Origin: Thermoplasmata archaeon
Lineage (GTDB): Archaea; Thermoplasmatota; Thermoplasmata; Thermoplasmatales; Thermoplasmataceae
Length of the DNA: 7,888 nt
Assembly (NCBI GenBank): GCA_021846695.1
Contig: JAJZWN010000059.1
Coordinates: forward strand, 1 to 7,888
Direction: 5' to 3'
The translations under genes and the position numbers were made by a program. Under the pieces are notes generated by a model, which saw nothing but the letters and a program-made list of their open reading frames with translations, made no database searches and had not been told where the DNA came from. Positions 1-5,205 of the stretch are shown here, in pieces; within the stretch, counting starts at the first letter, position 1; every line of letters starts with the position of its first letter.

Positions 1-70
1 TAATAACGGCTTTCATAAATTAATATATTATAATAATATAAATATCATCTGCAAAGGGAGCAAAATAAAA

Positions 71-90
71 ATGCAATTTAATATTTGCAT
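71..90. repeat. Inverted repeat ATGCAA-N8-TTGCAT
   Basis: Two perfect 6-base arms, ATGCAA at 71-76 and TTGCAT at 85-90, flank an 8-base AT spacer. It is the outermost of three inverted repeats upstream of the dehydratase gene, about 105-125 bases from the start codon. It may be an operator. In such AT-rich DNA a 6-base arm can arise by chance, so confidence is low. Confidence 0.35.
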
Positions 91-96
91 TGGAAT

Positions 97-114
97 ATAT
101 CCATACGTGGATAT
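97..114. promoter_or_regulatory. Candidate operator, inverted repeat ATATCCA-N4-TGGATAT
   Basis: Perfect 7-base arms (97-103 and 108-114) flank the spacer TACG. The arms contain CC/GG, which stands out in AT-rich surroundings and makes chance less likely. The same ATATCC...GGATAT halves recur without a spacer at 147-158, nearer the promoter. This suggests two binding sites for one dimeric regulator of the dehydratase gene. The regulator is not identified. Confidence 0.5.
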
Positions 115-142
115 CTAAAGTTTTAGTGTATTATTGTGCTAT

Positions 143-164
143 AAACATATCCGGATATATGTTT
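143..164. promoter_or_regulatory. Candidate operator at the dehydratase promoter, nested inverted repeat
   Basis: The outer arms AAACATAT (143-150) and ATATGTTT (157-164) enclose the perfect 12-base palindrome ATATCCGGATAT (147-158). The right arm overlaps the TATA-like box at 162-169. Protein bound here would compete with, or help load, the basal transcription factors. The inner palindrome shares its half-site with the repeat at 97-114. Its function as an operator is inferred. Confidence 0.5.
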
Positions 165-169
165 AATAC
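162..169 (+). promoter_or_regulatory. TATA-like box of the dehydratase gene
   Basis: TTTAATAC is centred about 30 bases upstream of the ATG at 196. That would place transcription start near 190 and give a very short leader. It is a weak match to the archaeal box, which would suit a promoter that needs an activator. No Shine-Dalgarno is seen before the ATG. Confidence 0.4.
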
Positions 170-195
170 TTATCAATAATTATAAACATGATCGT

Positions 196-1305
196 ATGAA
201 AGTTGAAAGTATTAAAATAATCGGCAGGGAAAAGGTTAAACAGCCTGTGTATAAATACGTAAAACCCACAGATTACTACAAGGACATACTTGGCGAGGTA
301 TCTCCAACCGAGGCTGCAATGATAAACGAAGTTTGCACCCTTGAAATGAAGGCCGGGGAATACAGTTCATACTATAATACAACCTCTGATGTGGCATCTT
401 TTGTAATGGAATTTTCTGGCAAGCTTAAGGAATTTAACATCTCGGAAATCAATATGGCATGGGATATGCTTTACAGGCTTTCCCTTCCCCTTGGCAGGTC
501 GGGCGTGATGATGCACGCACTCAGTGCTGTGAACATAATGATGTACGATATATATTCTAAATCGCTCAATGTCCCTGCATATAAAATAATGGGTGGGGCA
601 ACGAGAAAACGCATAAGGGCATATGCCTCCCATCTGCACCCAACGGATCTGAAAGAACTCCGGAAAGAGGCGGAAGAATACGTTTCCCAGGGATATAAAA
701 CAATGAAAATGAGGTTTATTTCGGGCCCATCGGATATTAACGGGCTGGAGAAAAATATAGAACTTGTCAAAACAATAAGGGACGCTGTGGGATATGACGT
801 GGAACTTGCAGGAGATGCATGGATGTCATGGAACTATAATTTTGCCCTGAAGATGGTAAAGAAACTGGAGAGGTACGATATGGCCTGGGTTGAGGAGCCA
901 TTGATGCCTGATGATTTCGATGCTATGAAAATGCTATCGTGGAAGACCGGAATTCCAATTTCTGAAGGAGAACACCATTACCATGTATATGACTTCAAGC
1001 GGTTGCTTGATGCGGGAATAAGGATATTGCAGCCCGATGCTGTATGGACCGGTGGAATAACACCTATGAAAAAAATTGTTGCCTTAGCTGAAACCTACGG
1101 AGCCATAGTAGTTCCACATACGGGAAATATCTACAATTTGCATGTAATCGGCTCAGAACCTGAGAGCGTCACGCCTGTGGCTGAATTCCTGACAAAATAC
1201 AGGGAATGGATGGAACAGCACATGGAGGGCACGCTGTTTCCGGAGAAAGGCTACTTTACATTGAGCGATAAGCCGGGATTCGGATTGGAATACAAACCAC
1301 AGTAA
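196..1305 (+). CDS. rhmD: L-rhamnonate dehydratase (enolase superfamily)
   Basis: This enzyme would dehydrate L-rhamnonate to 2-keto-3-deoxy-L-rhamnonate in the cytoplasm, using Mg2+. It has 369 residues; the E. coli enzyme has about 400. The capping domain covers roughly residues 1-130 and the barrel 140-350. Metal ligands are visible as D207 (GDAWMS), E233 (WVEEP) and E259 (SEGEHH). The catalytic His-Asp pair is H308 (VVPH) and D281 (QPDAVW). Spacing from D207 to E233 is 26, as in E. coli RhmD (D226, E252). As remembered, E. coli RhmD shares SGEHH, QPDxxWxGG, VVPH, TPxxEFL and DKPGFG, and all are present here. This points to rhamnonate rather than gluconate or arabinonate dehydratases. L-fuconate or L-lyxonate side activity is possible. 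The ATG at 196 fits the near-leaderless promoter; an ATG at 188 is out of frame and stops at once. The 3' end faces the aldolase gene with an 11-base gap. Confidence 0.88.
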   Translation: MKVESIKIIGREKVKQPVYKYVKPTDYYKDILGEVSPTEAAMINEVCTLEMKAGEYSSYYNTTSDVASFVMEFSGKLKEFNISEINMAWDMLYRLSLPLGRSGVMMHALSAVNIMMYDIYSKSLNVPAYKIMGGATRKRIRAYASHLHPTDLKELRKEAEEYVSQGYKTMKMRFISGPSDINGLEKNIELVKTIRDAVGYDVELAGDAWMSWNYNFALKMVKKLERYDMAWVEEPLMPDDFDAMKMLSWKTGIPISEGEHHYHVYDFKRLLDAGIRILQPDAVWTGGITPMKKIVALAETYGAIVVPHTGNIYNLHVIGSEPESVTPVAEFLTKYREWMEQHMEGTLFPEKGYFTLSDKPGFGLEYKPQ

Positions 1306-1316
1306 TCAATATACCA

Positions 1317-2195
1317 TTAAATCCAGATCTTATCGAGAATCATATTTAATTTTGAATCCATCCGGCCTGGCATTTCAGGTTCCGGGCTTCTAACATTTGT
1401 ATATATTATTATTTTTCTCCTGTACAGTATTTTCTTTTCTATCTGGACAAAGAATTTTAGATTTTCTGCTTCAAATCCAAGCAATTCCTGAATTTTGCTG
1501 AAATCATCAATATACGTTTTATCATTGTTTCGGTATTTTTCATAAACTCCGGATAATATATCCAGAAATGCCAATCCTGTTATAGACCCATCAGAACTAT
1601 TGTTCAACTCATTAACCATATCGAAGCCAAGATACCCGCCAAGAATGGAAATATCAGGAAAATTGGTATGCAGTAAATGTATTCTCCTGGCACTGTCCTT
1701 GCCTTCTGTTTTTATTCCTGCTATATTATTGGCCGCTATGGTTTTCAATAATTTTAATGGCATATTAGACCGGTATCCAAAATCCTGTATAATTACAGGA
1801 ATATCTATGGAGTTAGATATATCAATAAAATGCTTTGCTATTATGCTATTCTCAAGTTTTCCATACGGGTAATAGTATGGAGGCATTAAAATTATACCAG
1901 AAACCCCAGAATCCCTTGCTTTTTCTGCAAGTTTTGCCGCAGCAAATGTTGCCGGTTCGGATACTCCTGCGAATATTTTAATTCGCTTCCTGAATTTACT
2001 TACATTATTAATTATTTCAATTTTTTCATTGAATGTTAATTTATAGAATTCACCGCCGAGGAGCATTGGCGCAATGGCACCGGCACCTGATTTAATTGCA
2101 AATTCGATGCAGTTTTCAATTCCATCGAAATCTATTTCCATATTATCTTTAAATATTGTTGGTATTGCAGGAATTACCCCGCTGATCGGTTTCAT
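1317..2195 (-). CDS. DHDPS/NAL-family aldolase, probable 2-keto-3-deoxy-L-rhamnonate aldolase
   Basis: This is a 292-residue class I (Schiff-base) aldolase of the dihydrodipicolinate synthase / N-acetylneuraminate lyase family, and it is full length. The Schiff-base lysine is K162 in GIKTEG. The substrate loop is LGGEFYKLT (residues 46-54), in place of the usual GTTGE. The C-terminal KILYRRKII and VRSPEP segments are typical of the family. The usual catalytic tyrosine in the YN motif is replaced by Q137-D138 (IIQDFGY). From memory, a DHDPS-like subgroup carries QD here, so this need not mean loss of function. From its neighbours it most likely cleaves 2-keto-3-deoxy-L-rhamnonate to pyruvate and L-lactaldehyde; no other aldolase is in the window. 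KDG aldolase or a related keto-acid lyase are alternatives. Family is secure, substrate inferred. It diverges from the MBL-fold gene and has its own promoter. Confidence 0.8.
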   Translation of the reverse strand: MKPISGVIPAIPTIFKDNMEIDFDGIENCIEFAIKSGAGAIAPMLLGGEFYKLTFNEKIEIINNVSKFRKRIKIFAGVSEPATFAAAKLAEKARDSGVSGIILMPPYYYPYGKLENSIIAKHFIDISNSIDIPVIIQDFGYRSNMPLKLLKTIAANNIAGIKTEGKDSARRIHLLHTNFPDISILGGYLGFDMVNELNNSSDGSITGLAFLDILSGVYEKYRNNDKTYIDDFSKIQELLGFEAENLKFFVQIEKKILYRRKIIIYTNVRSPEPEMPGRMDSKLNMILDKIWI

Positions 2196-2210
2196 ACTAT
2201 CATAATGGTG

Positions 2211-2218
2211 TATTTAAA
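2211..2218 (-). promoter_or_regulatory. TATA box of the aldolase gene
   Basis: On the minus strand this reads TTTAAATA, a near-consensus archaeal TATA box, centred about 20 bases upstream of the ATG at 2195. Transcription would begin at or next to the start codon, so a leaderless mRNA is expected. No Shine-Dalgarno is present. Confidence 0.6.
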
Positions 2219-2250
2219 TTAAAATCTTCCCCGGAAATGTATGGAAAATA

Positions 2251-2259
2251 TTTTATTTA
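2251..2259 (+). promoter_or_regulatory. TATA box of the MBL-fold gene
   Basis: TTTTATTTA is centred about 32 bases upstream of the ATG at 2287, giving a predicted start near 2281 and a leader of a few bases at most. It shares the 91-base spacer 2196-2286 with the divergent aldolase promoter. A regulator bound between the two boxes, for instance around the CCGGAAATGTATGG segment at 2231-2244, could control both genes. Confidence 0.5.
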
Positions 2260-2286
2260 CTGTTCATTTATGATTATCTGGTATAA

Positions 2287-3045
2287 ATGGCTCAAAATGT
2301 ATTCAGGGTTAAGGTTTTTAAGGTAGGGGAATCAGATGTACCTGCGCCGGAAGTTTACAGGATGTCCGGATGGGGAAACTGGGAAACCCTACATTTTCAT
2401 ATGATAATGGCATATAACGACGAAACAAATTTCCTGATAAATGCTGGAATGCCAGTGGACATGGAAGAAAGAAACCGTGCAATGGTTGAGTTCGCAGGCA
2501 GCAGGGCAAAATTCACATCCAGTGATTCCATAGAAACTTTAAGGAAAGCTGGATTTAAGCCGGAAGATGTTAAAAATATCTCATTTACTCCCTTACAGGA
2601 CTACACTACCGGAAGGGCGGATGAATTTAAGAATGCAACATACCATATATTGAAGAAAGGATGGATTAATGATATTATGGTACCTGGCCCACACAACGAT
2701 AATAGGAATCTATTTATCCCTGAAAATGTGCTTCAATACCTTTTATTTGAGGCAAAAGACAGAATTCACTTTTTTGATGCAGAAAATATTACTGAACTGA
2801 TACCAGGAATCAGTGCACTATGGGTAGGGTGCCACCACAGGGCATCGCTGGCCTTTATCATTAACACAGGCAAAGGCAAAATAATATTCACAGACGCATC
2901 CTTTAAAAGCTCAAATATACTTAAAAGCATACCAATGGGGATAGCAGAAAATATTTTTGAATGTTACAGTGCATATGATAAATTAAAATTATACGTAAAT
3001 GTACTATCTGCATATGACCCTGATATAGATGGGCTTGAATTTTAG
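2287..3045 (+). CDS. Metallo-beta-lactamase-fold protein lacking the metal motif; candidate lactonase or pseudoenzyme
   Basis: This 252-residue protein has the layout of AHL-lactonase-like MBL-fold hydrolases. The LIDTGMP element appears as LINAGMP (50-56). The turn before helix 2 is SFTPLQDYTTG (99-109). Then come PGISALWVGCHHRAS (173-187), TGKGKIIFTDASF (194-206) and SAYDPDI (241-247). The metal motif HxHxDH should fall at residues 102-107 but reads P-L-Q-D-Y-T. The last histidine (usually GHD) is Y243. Only the central histidine (H183 or H184) and the bridging aspartate D203 appear kept. Other histidines (H36, H38, H136) could form an unusual site, but this cannot be told from sequence. 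No frameshift is seen and the frame is intact, so it is not simply decayed. Between an L-rhamnose-type dehydrogenase and a rhamnonate dehydratase the missing step is lactone opening, which is its most likely role. A structural or regulatory partner is an alternative. Confidence 0.6.
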   Translation: MAQNVFRVKVFKVGESDVPAPEVYRMSGWGNWETLHFHMIMAYNDETNFLINAGMPVDMEERNRAMVEFAGSRAKFTSSDSIETLRKAGFKPEDVKNISFTPLQDYTTGRADEFKNATYHILKKGWINDIMVPGPHNDNRNLFIPENVLQYLLFEAKDRIHFFDAENITELIPGISALWVGCHHRASLAFIINTGKGKIIFTDASFKSSNILKSIPMGIAENIFECYSAYDKLKLYVNVLSAYDPDIDGLEF

Positions 3046-3083
3046 AAACATATAATCTATAAATTCAATCAAATAATTGCCCG

Positions 3084-3101
3084 AATGTATTGTTATACAT
3101 T
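3084..3101. promoter_or_regulatory. Inverted repeat AATGTAT-N4-ATACATT upstream of the transporter
   Basis: Perfect 7-base arms (3084-3090 and 3095-3101) flank the spacer TGTT. The 7-4-7 layout matches the repeat at 97-114, but the sequence differs. One arm, AATGTAT, also occurs at 2236-2242 in the aldolase/MBL spacer. It lies about 35 bases upstream of the strong TATA box at 3135-3142, where an archaeal activator would bind. The operator role is inferred. Confidence 0.4.
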
Positions 3102-3134
3102 GATTCAAACATACAGGGGTACACACACTATCCC

Positions 3135-3142
3135 TTTATATA
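3135..3142 (+). promoter_or_regulatory. Distal TATA box of the transporter gene
   Basis: TTTATATA is a close match to the archaeal consensus. Transcription would start around 3163, exactly at the ATG of a 6-codon reading frame (3163-3183), and the transporter mRNA would then have a leader of about 70 bases. A second box at 3196-3204 could supply a shorter transcript. Confidence 0.5.
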
Positions 3143-3162
3143 TTGTATATAATATATGCATT

Positions 3163-3183
3163 ATGCAGTATACTATGGAATAG
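3163..3183 (+). other. Six-codon upstream reading frame (MQYTME)
   Basis: ATG-CAG-TAT-ACT-ATG-GAA-TAG begins about 25 bases after the centre of the TATA box at 3135-3142, the spacing expected of a leaderless start. It ends 51 bases before the transporter ATG. It could be a leader peptide that tunes transporter translation, or chance. There is nothing else to support it. Confidence 0.2.
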
Positions 3184-3195
3184 TTTGGGAATTAC

Positions 3196-3204
3196 TATAT
3201 ATAC
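3196..3204 (+). promoter_or_regulatory. Proximal TATA-like box of the transporter gene
   Basis: TATATATAC is centred about 35 bases before the ATG at 3235. Transcription would start near 3225 and leave a leader of about 10 bases that just includes the Shine-Dalgarno at 3224-3230. The choice between this box and the one at 3135-3142 cannot be made from sequence. Confidence 0.35.
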
Positions 3205-3223
3205 ACTAATGGAAATATATTTT

Positions 3224-3230
3224 AAGGTGA
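3224..3230 (+). promoter_or_regulatory. Shine-Dalgarno of the transporter gene
   Basis: AAGGTGA matches the archaeal GGAGGTGA consensus over six bases and lies 4 bases before the ATG at 3235. It fixes the start codon. It is the only clear Shine-Dalgarno at the head of a transcript in this window; most other genes here look leaderless. Confidence 0.6.
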
Positions 3231-3234
3231 ACTT

Positions 3235-4596
3235 ATGGTAGATAGTAAAACTTATGACGATGCTGCGCTCTCATCAACTCATTTCAAGTGGACTTTTATT
3301 GCATCACTTGGAGATTTTTTGGACGCTGGTATGCTTGCAGGTACCGGAATAACTCTTCTGGCTATCGGAACATTGCTGAATTTTACAACCCTGGAAGATG
3401 GGTTACCTGCATTGATTACACTCCTGGGTGCTGCATTTGGAGCACTTGGATTCGGAAGGTTAGGAGATAAATTTGGTAGAAAATTTATTTATCAGGTTGA
3501 TATGATAATATATGGCGTATCTGCAATATTGCTCGCAATAACTGGAATTTTCCCCAGCCGTATTTTTAATATAGTCTGGGCAATGGTATTTTATGCCCTT
3601 GTTGGAATAGCAGTAGGTGCTGACGTTCCCACATCCTGGAGCCTGATAACTGAATTCTCGCCAAAAAATTATCGTGGCAGATTGATGAGCATTACAACAA
3701 TAATGTGGTATGTCGGTGTCCTTGTGGAGCTTGGAATAGCGATAGCACTGTACAACACAGGCATGGTATTATTCAGGGTCATATGGATTATGCTCGGTTT
3801 ACTCGCCTTTGTGAGCTGGTTACTGAGAAGAAACCTTACAGAATCTCCAAGATATGATATGATGCGTGGAAATAAAACAGACCTGCAGAAATCTGCTAAA
3901 CTGCTTCACATAGATATTAAGGATGAGGAAAACAAAAAATTCACGATAGACAAGTATAAGGAACTTTTCAAGAAATATGGATGGTTCATGCTACTGGCCT
4001 GGTTTTTATACCTTATGTGGGGAATACCTGCTTCTACATACGGTGAGTTTTTCCCGTACATATTCAGTTCGCTTCATCTGGTAAGCCTTAGAGACACATA
4101 TGCATTTGAGGCCATTTACTTTGGAAGTGCTATTGTCCCCGGACTGTTAATATTTTATTATTTATCAGACCGTGTGGGGAGAGTTCCGCTTTACCTTGCA
4201 AGCGCTGCAATGGCGGCAGTATCATTTTTCCTTCTCGTTTATCCGCCATTCCTTAAAAACGTATACGTTCTACTGGCTTCATTCCTGCTATTCGGTATTG
4301 GCCAGGGGCTCGGTATCTGGACCACCACAAGGCTGCTATCACTGGAACATTTCCCTACAAGCCTCAGAAACTCCGGACAGGGGTTTGTCTGGTTTACTAT
4401 GAGGTTCGAAGCAGGGATATTCGGGTTATTCACACCGATGATAGTTGCGTTTGGTATTGAGTATATAGGATATATAGCAGGGGCTTTCTTTGTTCTAGCA
4501 TTTATAGTGGTAACACTGCTTTACATATTTAAGCCGGAATATGTGAGAACTGAAAGAAAATCACTGGAGGAAACTTCGAGAGATGTGGTGAAATAA
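3235..4596 (+). CDS. MFS transporter, probable sugar (L-rhamnose) uptake permease
   Basis: This 453-residue membrane protein has about 12 hydrophobic segments in two halves, joined by a charged loop at about residues 205-248. Major-facilitator signatures are clear: GRLGDKFGRK (74-83) in the TM2-TM3 loop with its second-half counterpart SDRVGRVP (311-318), E140 with NYRGR (145-149) after TM4, and LTESPRY (201-207) after TM6. The last resembles the PESPR motif of the sugar porter and metabolite:H+ symporter families. PTSLRNSGQG (374-383) is the matching element in the second half. It would use the proton gradient to import a small organic solute. L-rhamnose is suggested only by the surrounding catabolic genes; an organic acid is possible. 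It has a Shine-Dalgarno and its own promoter(s), 189 bases after the MBL-fold gene, and two terminator-like hairpins follow. Confidence 0.85.
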   Translation: MVDSKTYDDAALSSTHFKWTFIASLGDFLDAGMLAGTGITLLAIGTLLNFTTLEDGLPALITLLGAAFGALGFGRLGDKFGRKFIYQVDMIIYGVSAILLAITGIFPSRIFNIVWAMVFYALVGIAVGADVPTSWSLITEFSPKNYRGRLMSITTIMWYVGVLVELGIAIALYNTGMVLFRVIWIMLGLLAFVSWLLRRNLTESPRYDMMRGNKTDLQKSAKLLHIDIKDEENKKFTIDKYKELFKKYGWFMLLAWFLYLMWGIPASTYGEFFPYIFSSLHLVSLRDTYAFEAIYFGSAIVPGLLIFYYLSDRVGRVPLYLASAAMAAVSFFLLVYPPFLKNVYVLLASFLLFGIGQGLGIWTTTRLLSLEHFPTSLRNSGQGFVWFTMRFEAGIFGLFTPMIVAFGIEYIGYIAGAFFVLAFIVVTLLYIFKPEYVRTERKSLEETSRDVVK

Positions 4597-4608
4597 CTGG
4601 ATATTATA

Positions 4609-4645
4609 AAATTATATTATAATTTAAATATTTATTATTTTTTGT
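4609..4645 (+). terminator. Terminator-like palindrome and T-run after the transporter gene
   Basis: A perfect palindrome, AAATTATA-T-TATAATTT (4609-4625), begins 13 bases after the transporter stop and is followed by T-rich DNA including six Ts at 4638-4643. Archaeal RNA polymerase stops at U-runs, so this is a plausible terminator. The stem has no GC pairs and would be weak. Confidence 0.45.
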
Positions 4646-4662
4646 AACAATCATGCCATTTA

Positions 4663-4688
4663 ACAGATGCACATGTCTGTATTTTTTG
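4663..4688 (+). terminator. Second terminator-like hairpin
   Basis: ACAGA (4663-4667) and TCTGT (4676-4680) form a stem around an 8-base loop, followed by six Ts at 4682-4687. The T-run lies in the second copy of a 13-base direct repeat, TATTTTTTGTAAC (4636-4648 and 4680-4692). It may back up the terminator at 4609-4645. Confidence 0.35.
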
Positions 4689-4751
4689 TAACTATGAGAT
4701 TCAAAATAAGAAATGTAAAACGATCTAAGTGATTATACAATATTTTTAATC

Positions 4752-4759
4752 TTAAATAC
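4752..4759 (+). promoter_or_regulatory. Cryptic TATA-like box before an 8-codon frame
   Basis: TTAAATAC is centred about 32 bases before the ATG at 4788, a normal distance for a near-leaderless archaeal gene. The frame reads MGKKYNPL and stops at 4812-4814. This could be the promoter and head of a gene whose body was deleted, or the promoter of a short RNA. It cannot be assigned. Confidence 0.25.
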
Positions 4760-4800
4760 CTACGGCAAGATATTATTATCCTGTATAATGGGTAAAAAAT

Positions 4801-4830
4801 ATAACCCGTTATAAGAATAACCGCTGTTAT
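4801..4830. repeat. Paired inverted repeats with ATAAC / GTTAT arms
   Basis: ATAAC-CC-GTTAT (4801-4812) is followed 4 bases later by ATAAC-CGCT-GTTAT (4817-4830). Two adjacent sites with identical 5-base arms resemble a double operator just downstream of the cryptic promoter at 4752-4759. No partner protein is evident, and short arms in AT-rich DNA may be chance. Confidence 0.3.
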
Positions 4831-4852
4831 ATCAAAAATTTAATAATATAGT

Positions 4853-4866
4853 AACTCACATGAGTT
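4853..4866. repeat. Inverted repeat AACTCA-CA-TGAGTT
   Basis: Perfect 6-base arms with a 2-base centre are followed by further Ts (to 4869). On the plus strand it could act as a weak terminator for a transcript from the cryptic promoter at 4752-4759. The function is unknown. Confidence 0.25.
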
Positions 4867-4950
4867 TTTCCGTCAAAATTATTATTAAATAAATTTACAA
4901 ATCCATCTACCAGAACGAAAGCCACTGAGTTTACGATGTGGATGAATTTC

Positions 4951-5079
4951 TGGAAATAAAGAAATAAATGGAAATAATTTATATATTAAATTGATATAAT
5001 AAAATTAAATGAATTATTAAAAATTAAAAATAGAAAATTAAATAATTATTTTAAGAAATATAATATAAATTTAAATGTA
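4951..5079 (+). other. 129-base run with no cytosine
   Basis: By hand count the run holds 74 A, 45 T, 10 G and 0 C on the plus strand, about 8% GC. It directly precedes the transposase remnant, and composition changes sharply at 5080. The stretch 4990-5082 is open in the remnant's frame but encodes a Lys/Asn/Ile-rich string typical of AT-rich noncoding DNA. It is most likely a noncoding junction of a deleted insertion. Confidence 0.4.
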
Positions 5080-5082
5080 CCT

Positions 5083-5205
5083 ATGGAGCGTAGGGAATTA
5101 ACGCCTGTGGAGATTATTGCCTCTGGCTTTGAAGGGCTTAATATAAGCCCCTATGTGAAGTTAAGCATGGTCAATGAAGCAGGAAGCCTCTATGCTTTAG
5201 CATGA
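5083..5205 (+). pseudogene. tnpB: C-terminal remnant of a TnpB (IS605/IS1341 OrfB) transposase
   Basis: The 40-codon frame MERRELTPVEIIASGFEGLN... ends in VNEAGSLYALA and a TGA. Its ELTPVE and NEAGSLYALA stretches resemble the variable tail that follows the zinc-finger/RuvC end of TnpB proteins in archaeal IS605-family elements. The stop codon lies inside a right-end hairpin, as is typical of these elements. The nuclease domain (RuvC Asp/Glu residues and CxxC zinc finger) is absent; the preceding DNA is an AT-rich junction. The whole body is therefore deleted and the protein inactive. The ATG at 5083 is probably an internal methionine. Normal base composition here contrasts with the AT-only DNA just upstream. 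Identification rests on recall of family tails plus the hairpin. Confidence 0.6.

Larger units (their letters stand above)
1..195. other. Gene-free upstream region of the L-rhamnonate dehydratase gene
   Basis: No coding frame of useful length is seen. The stretch is very AT-rich and contains a perfect 10-base palindrome TAATATATTA at 21-30. It also holds three longer inverted repeats (71-90, 97-114, 143-164), listed separately, and a weak TATA-like box at 162-169. It reads as a promoter and operator region for the dehydratase gene. What lies upstream of base 1 is unknown. Confidence 0.6.
4597..5082. other. Gene-poor AT-rich region with hairpins and an IS remnant at its end
   Basis: No gene of convincing length is seen on either strand. 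The contents, listed separately, are two terminator-like hairpins sharing a 13-base repeat, a TATA-like box with an 8-codon frame, three short inverted repeats, and a C-free run. An abrupt change to normal base composition at about 5080 marks the edge of a transposase remnant. The region looks like a scar left by insertion and deletion between the transporter and dehydrogenase genes. Confidence 0.55.

Noticed and set aside
367..770. Minus-strand open frames inside the dehydratase gene
   Set aside because: They lie wholly within a well-conserved gene on the other strand, and have no promoter or recognisable motifs.
4788..4814. MGKKYNPL as the start of an IS200 TnpA
   Set aside because: Eight codons are too few to assign, and the HxH and Tyr motifs of Y1 transposases are not found downstream in any frame.
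4827..4978. Open minus-strand frame in the gene-poor region, containing SVAFVLVDGFVNLF
   Set aside because: It has no convincing start codon, TATA box or Shine-Dalgarno, matches no family I know, and its AT-driven composition (Phe, Asn, Ile, Tyr) is what noncoding DNA gives here.
4990..5082. In-frame upstream extension of the TnpB remnant
   Set aside because: The frame is open but encodes only Lys/Asn/Ile/Leu from C-free DNA. No zinc-finger cysteines or RuvC residues appear, so it is treated as junction DNA.
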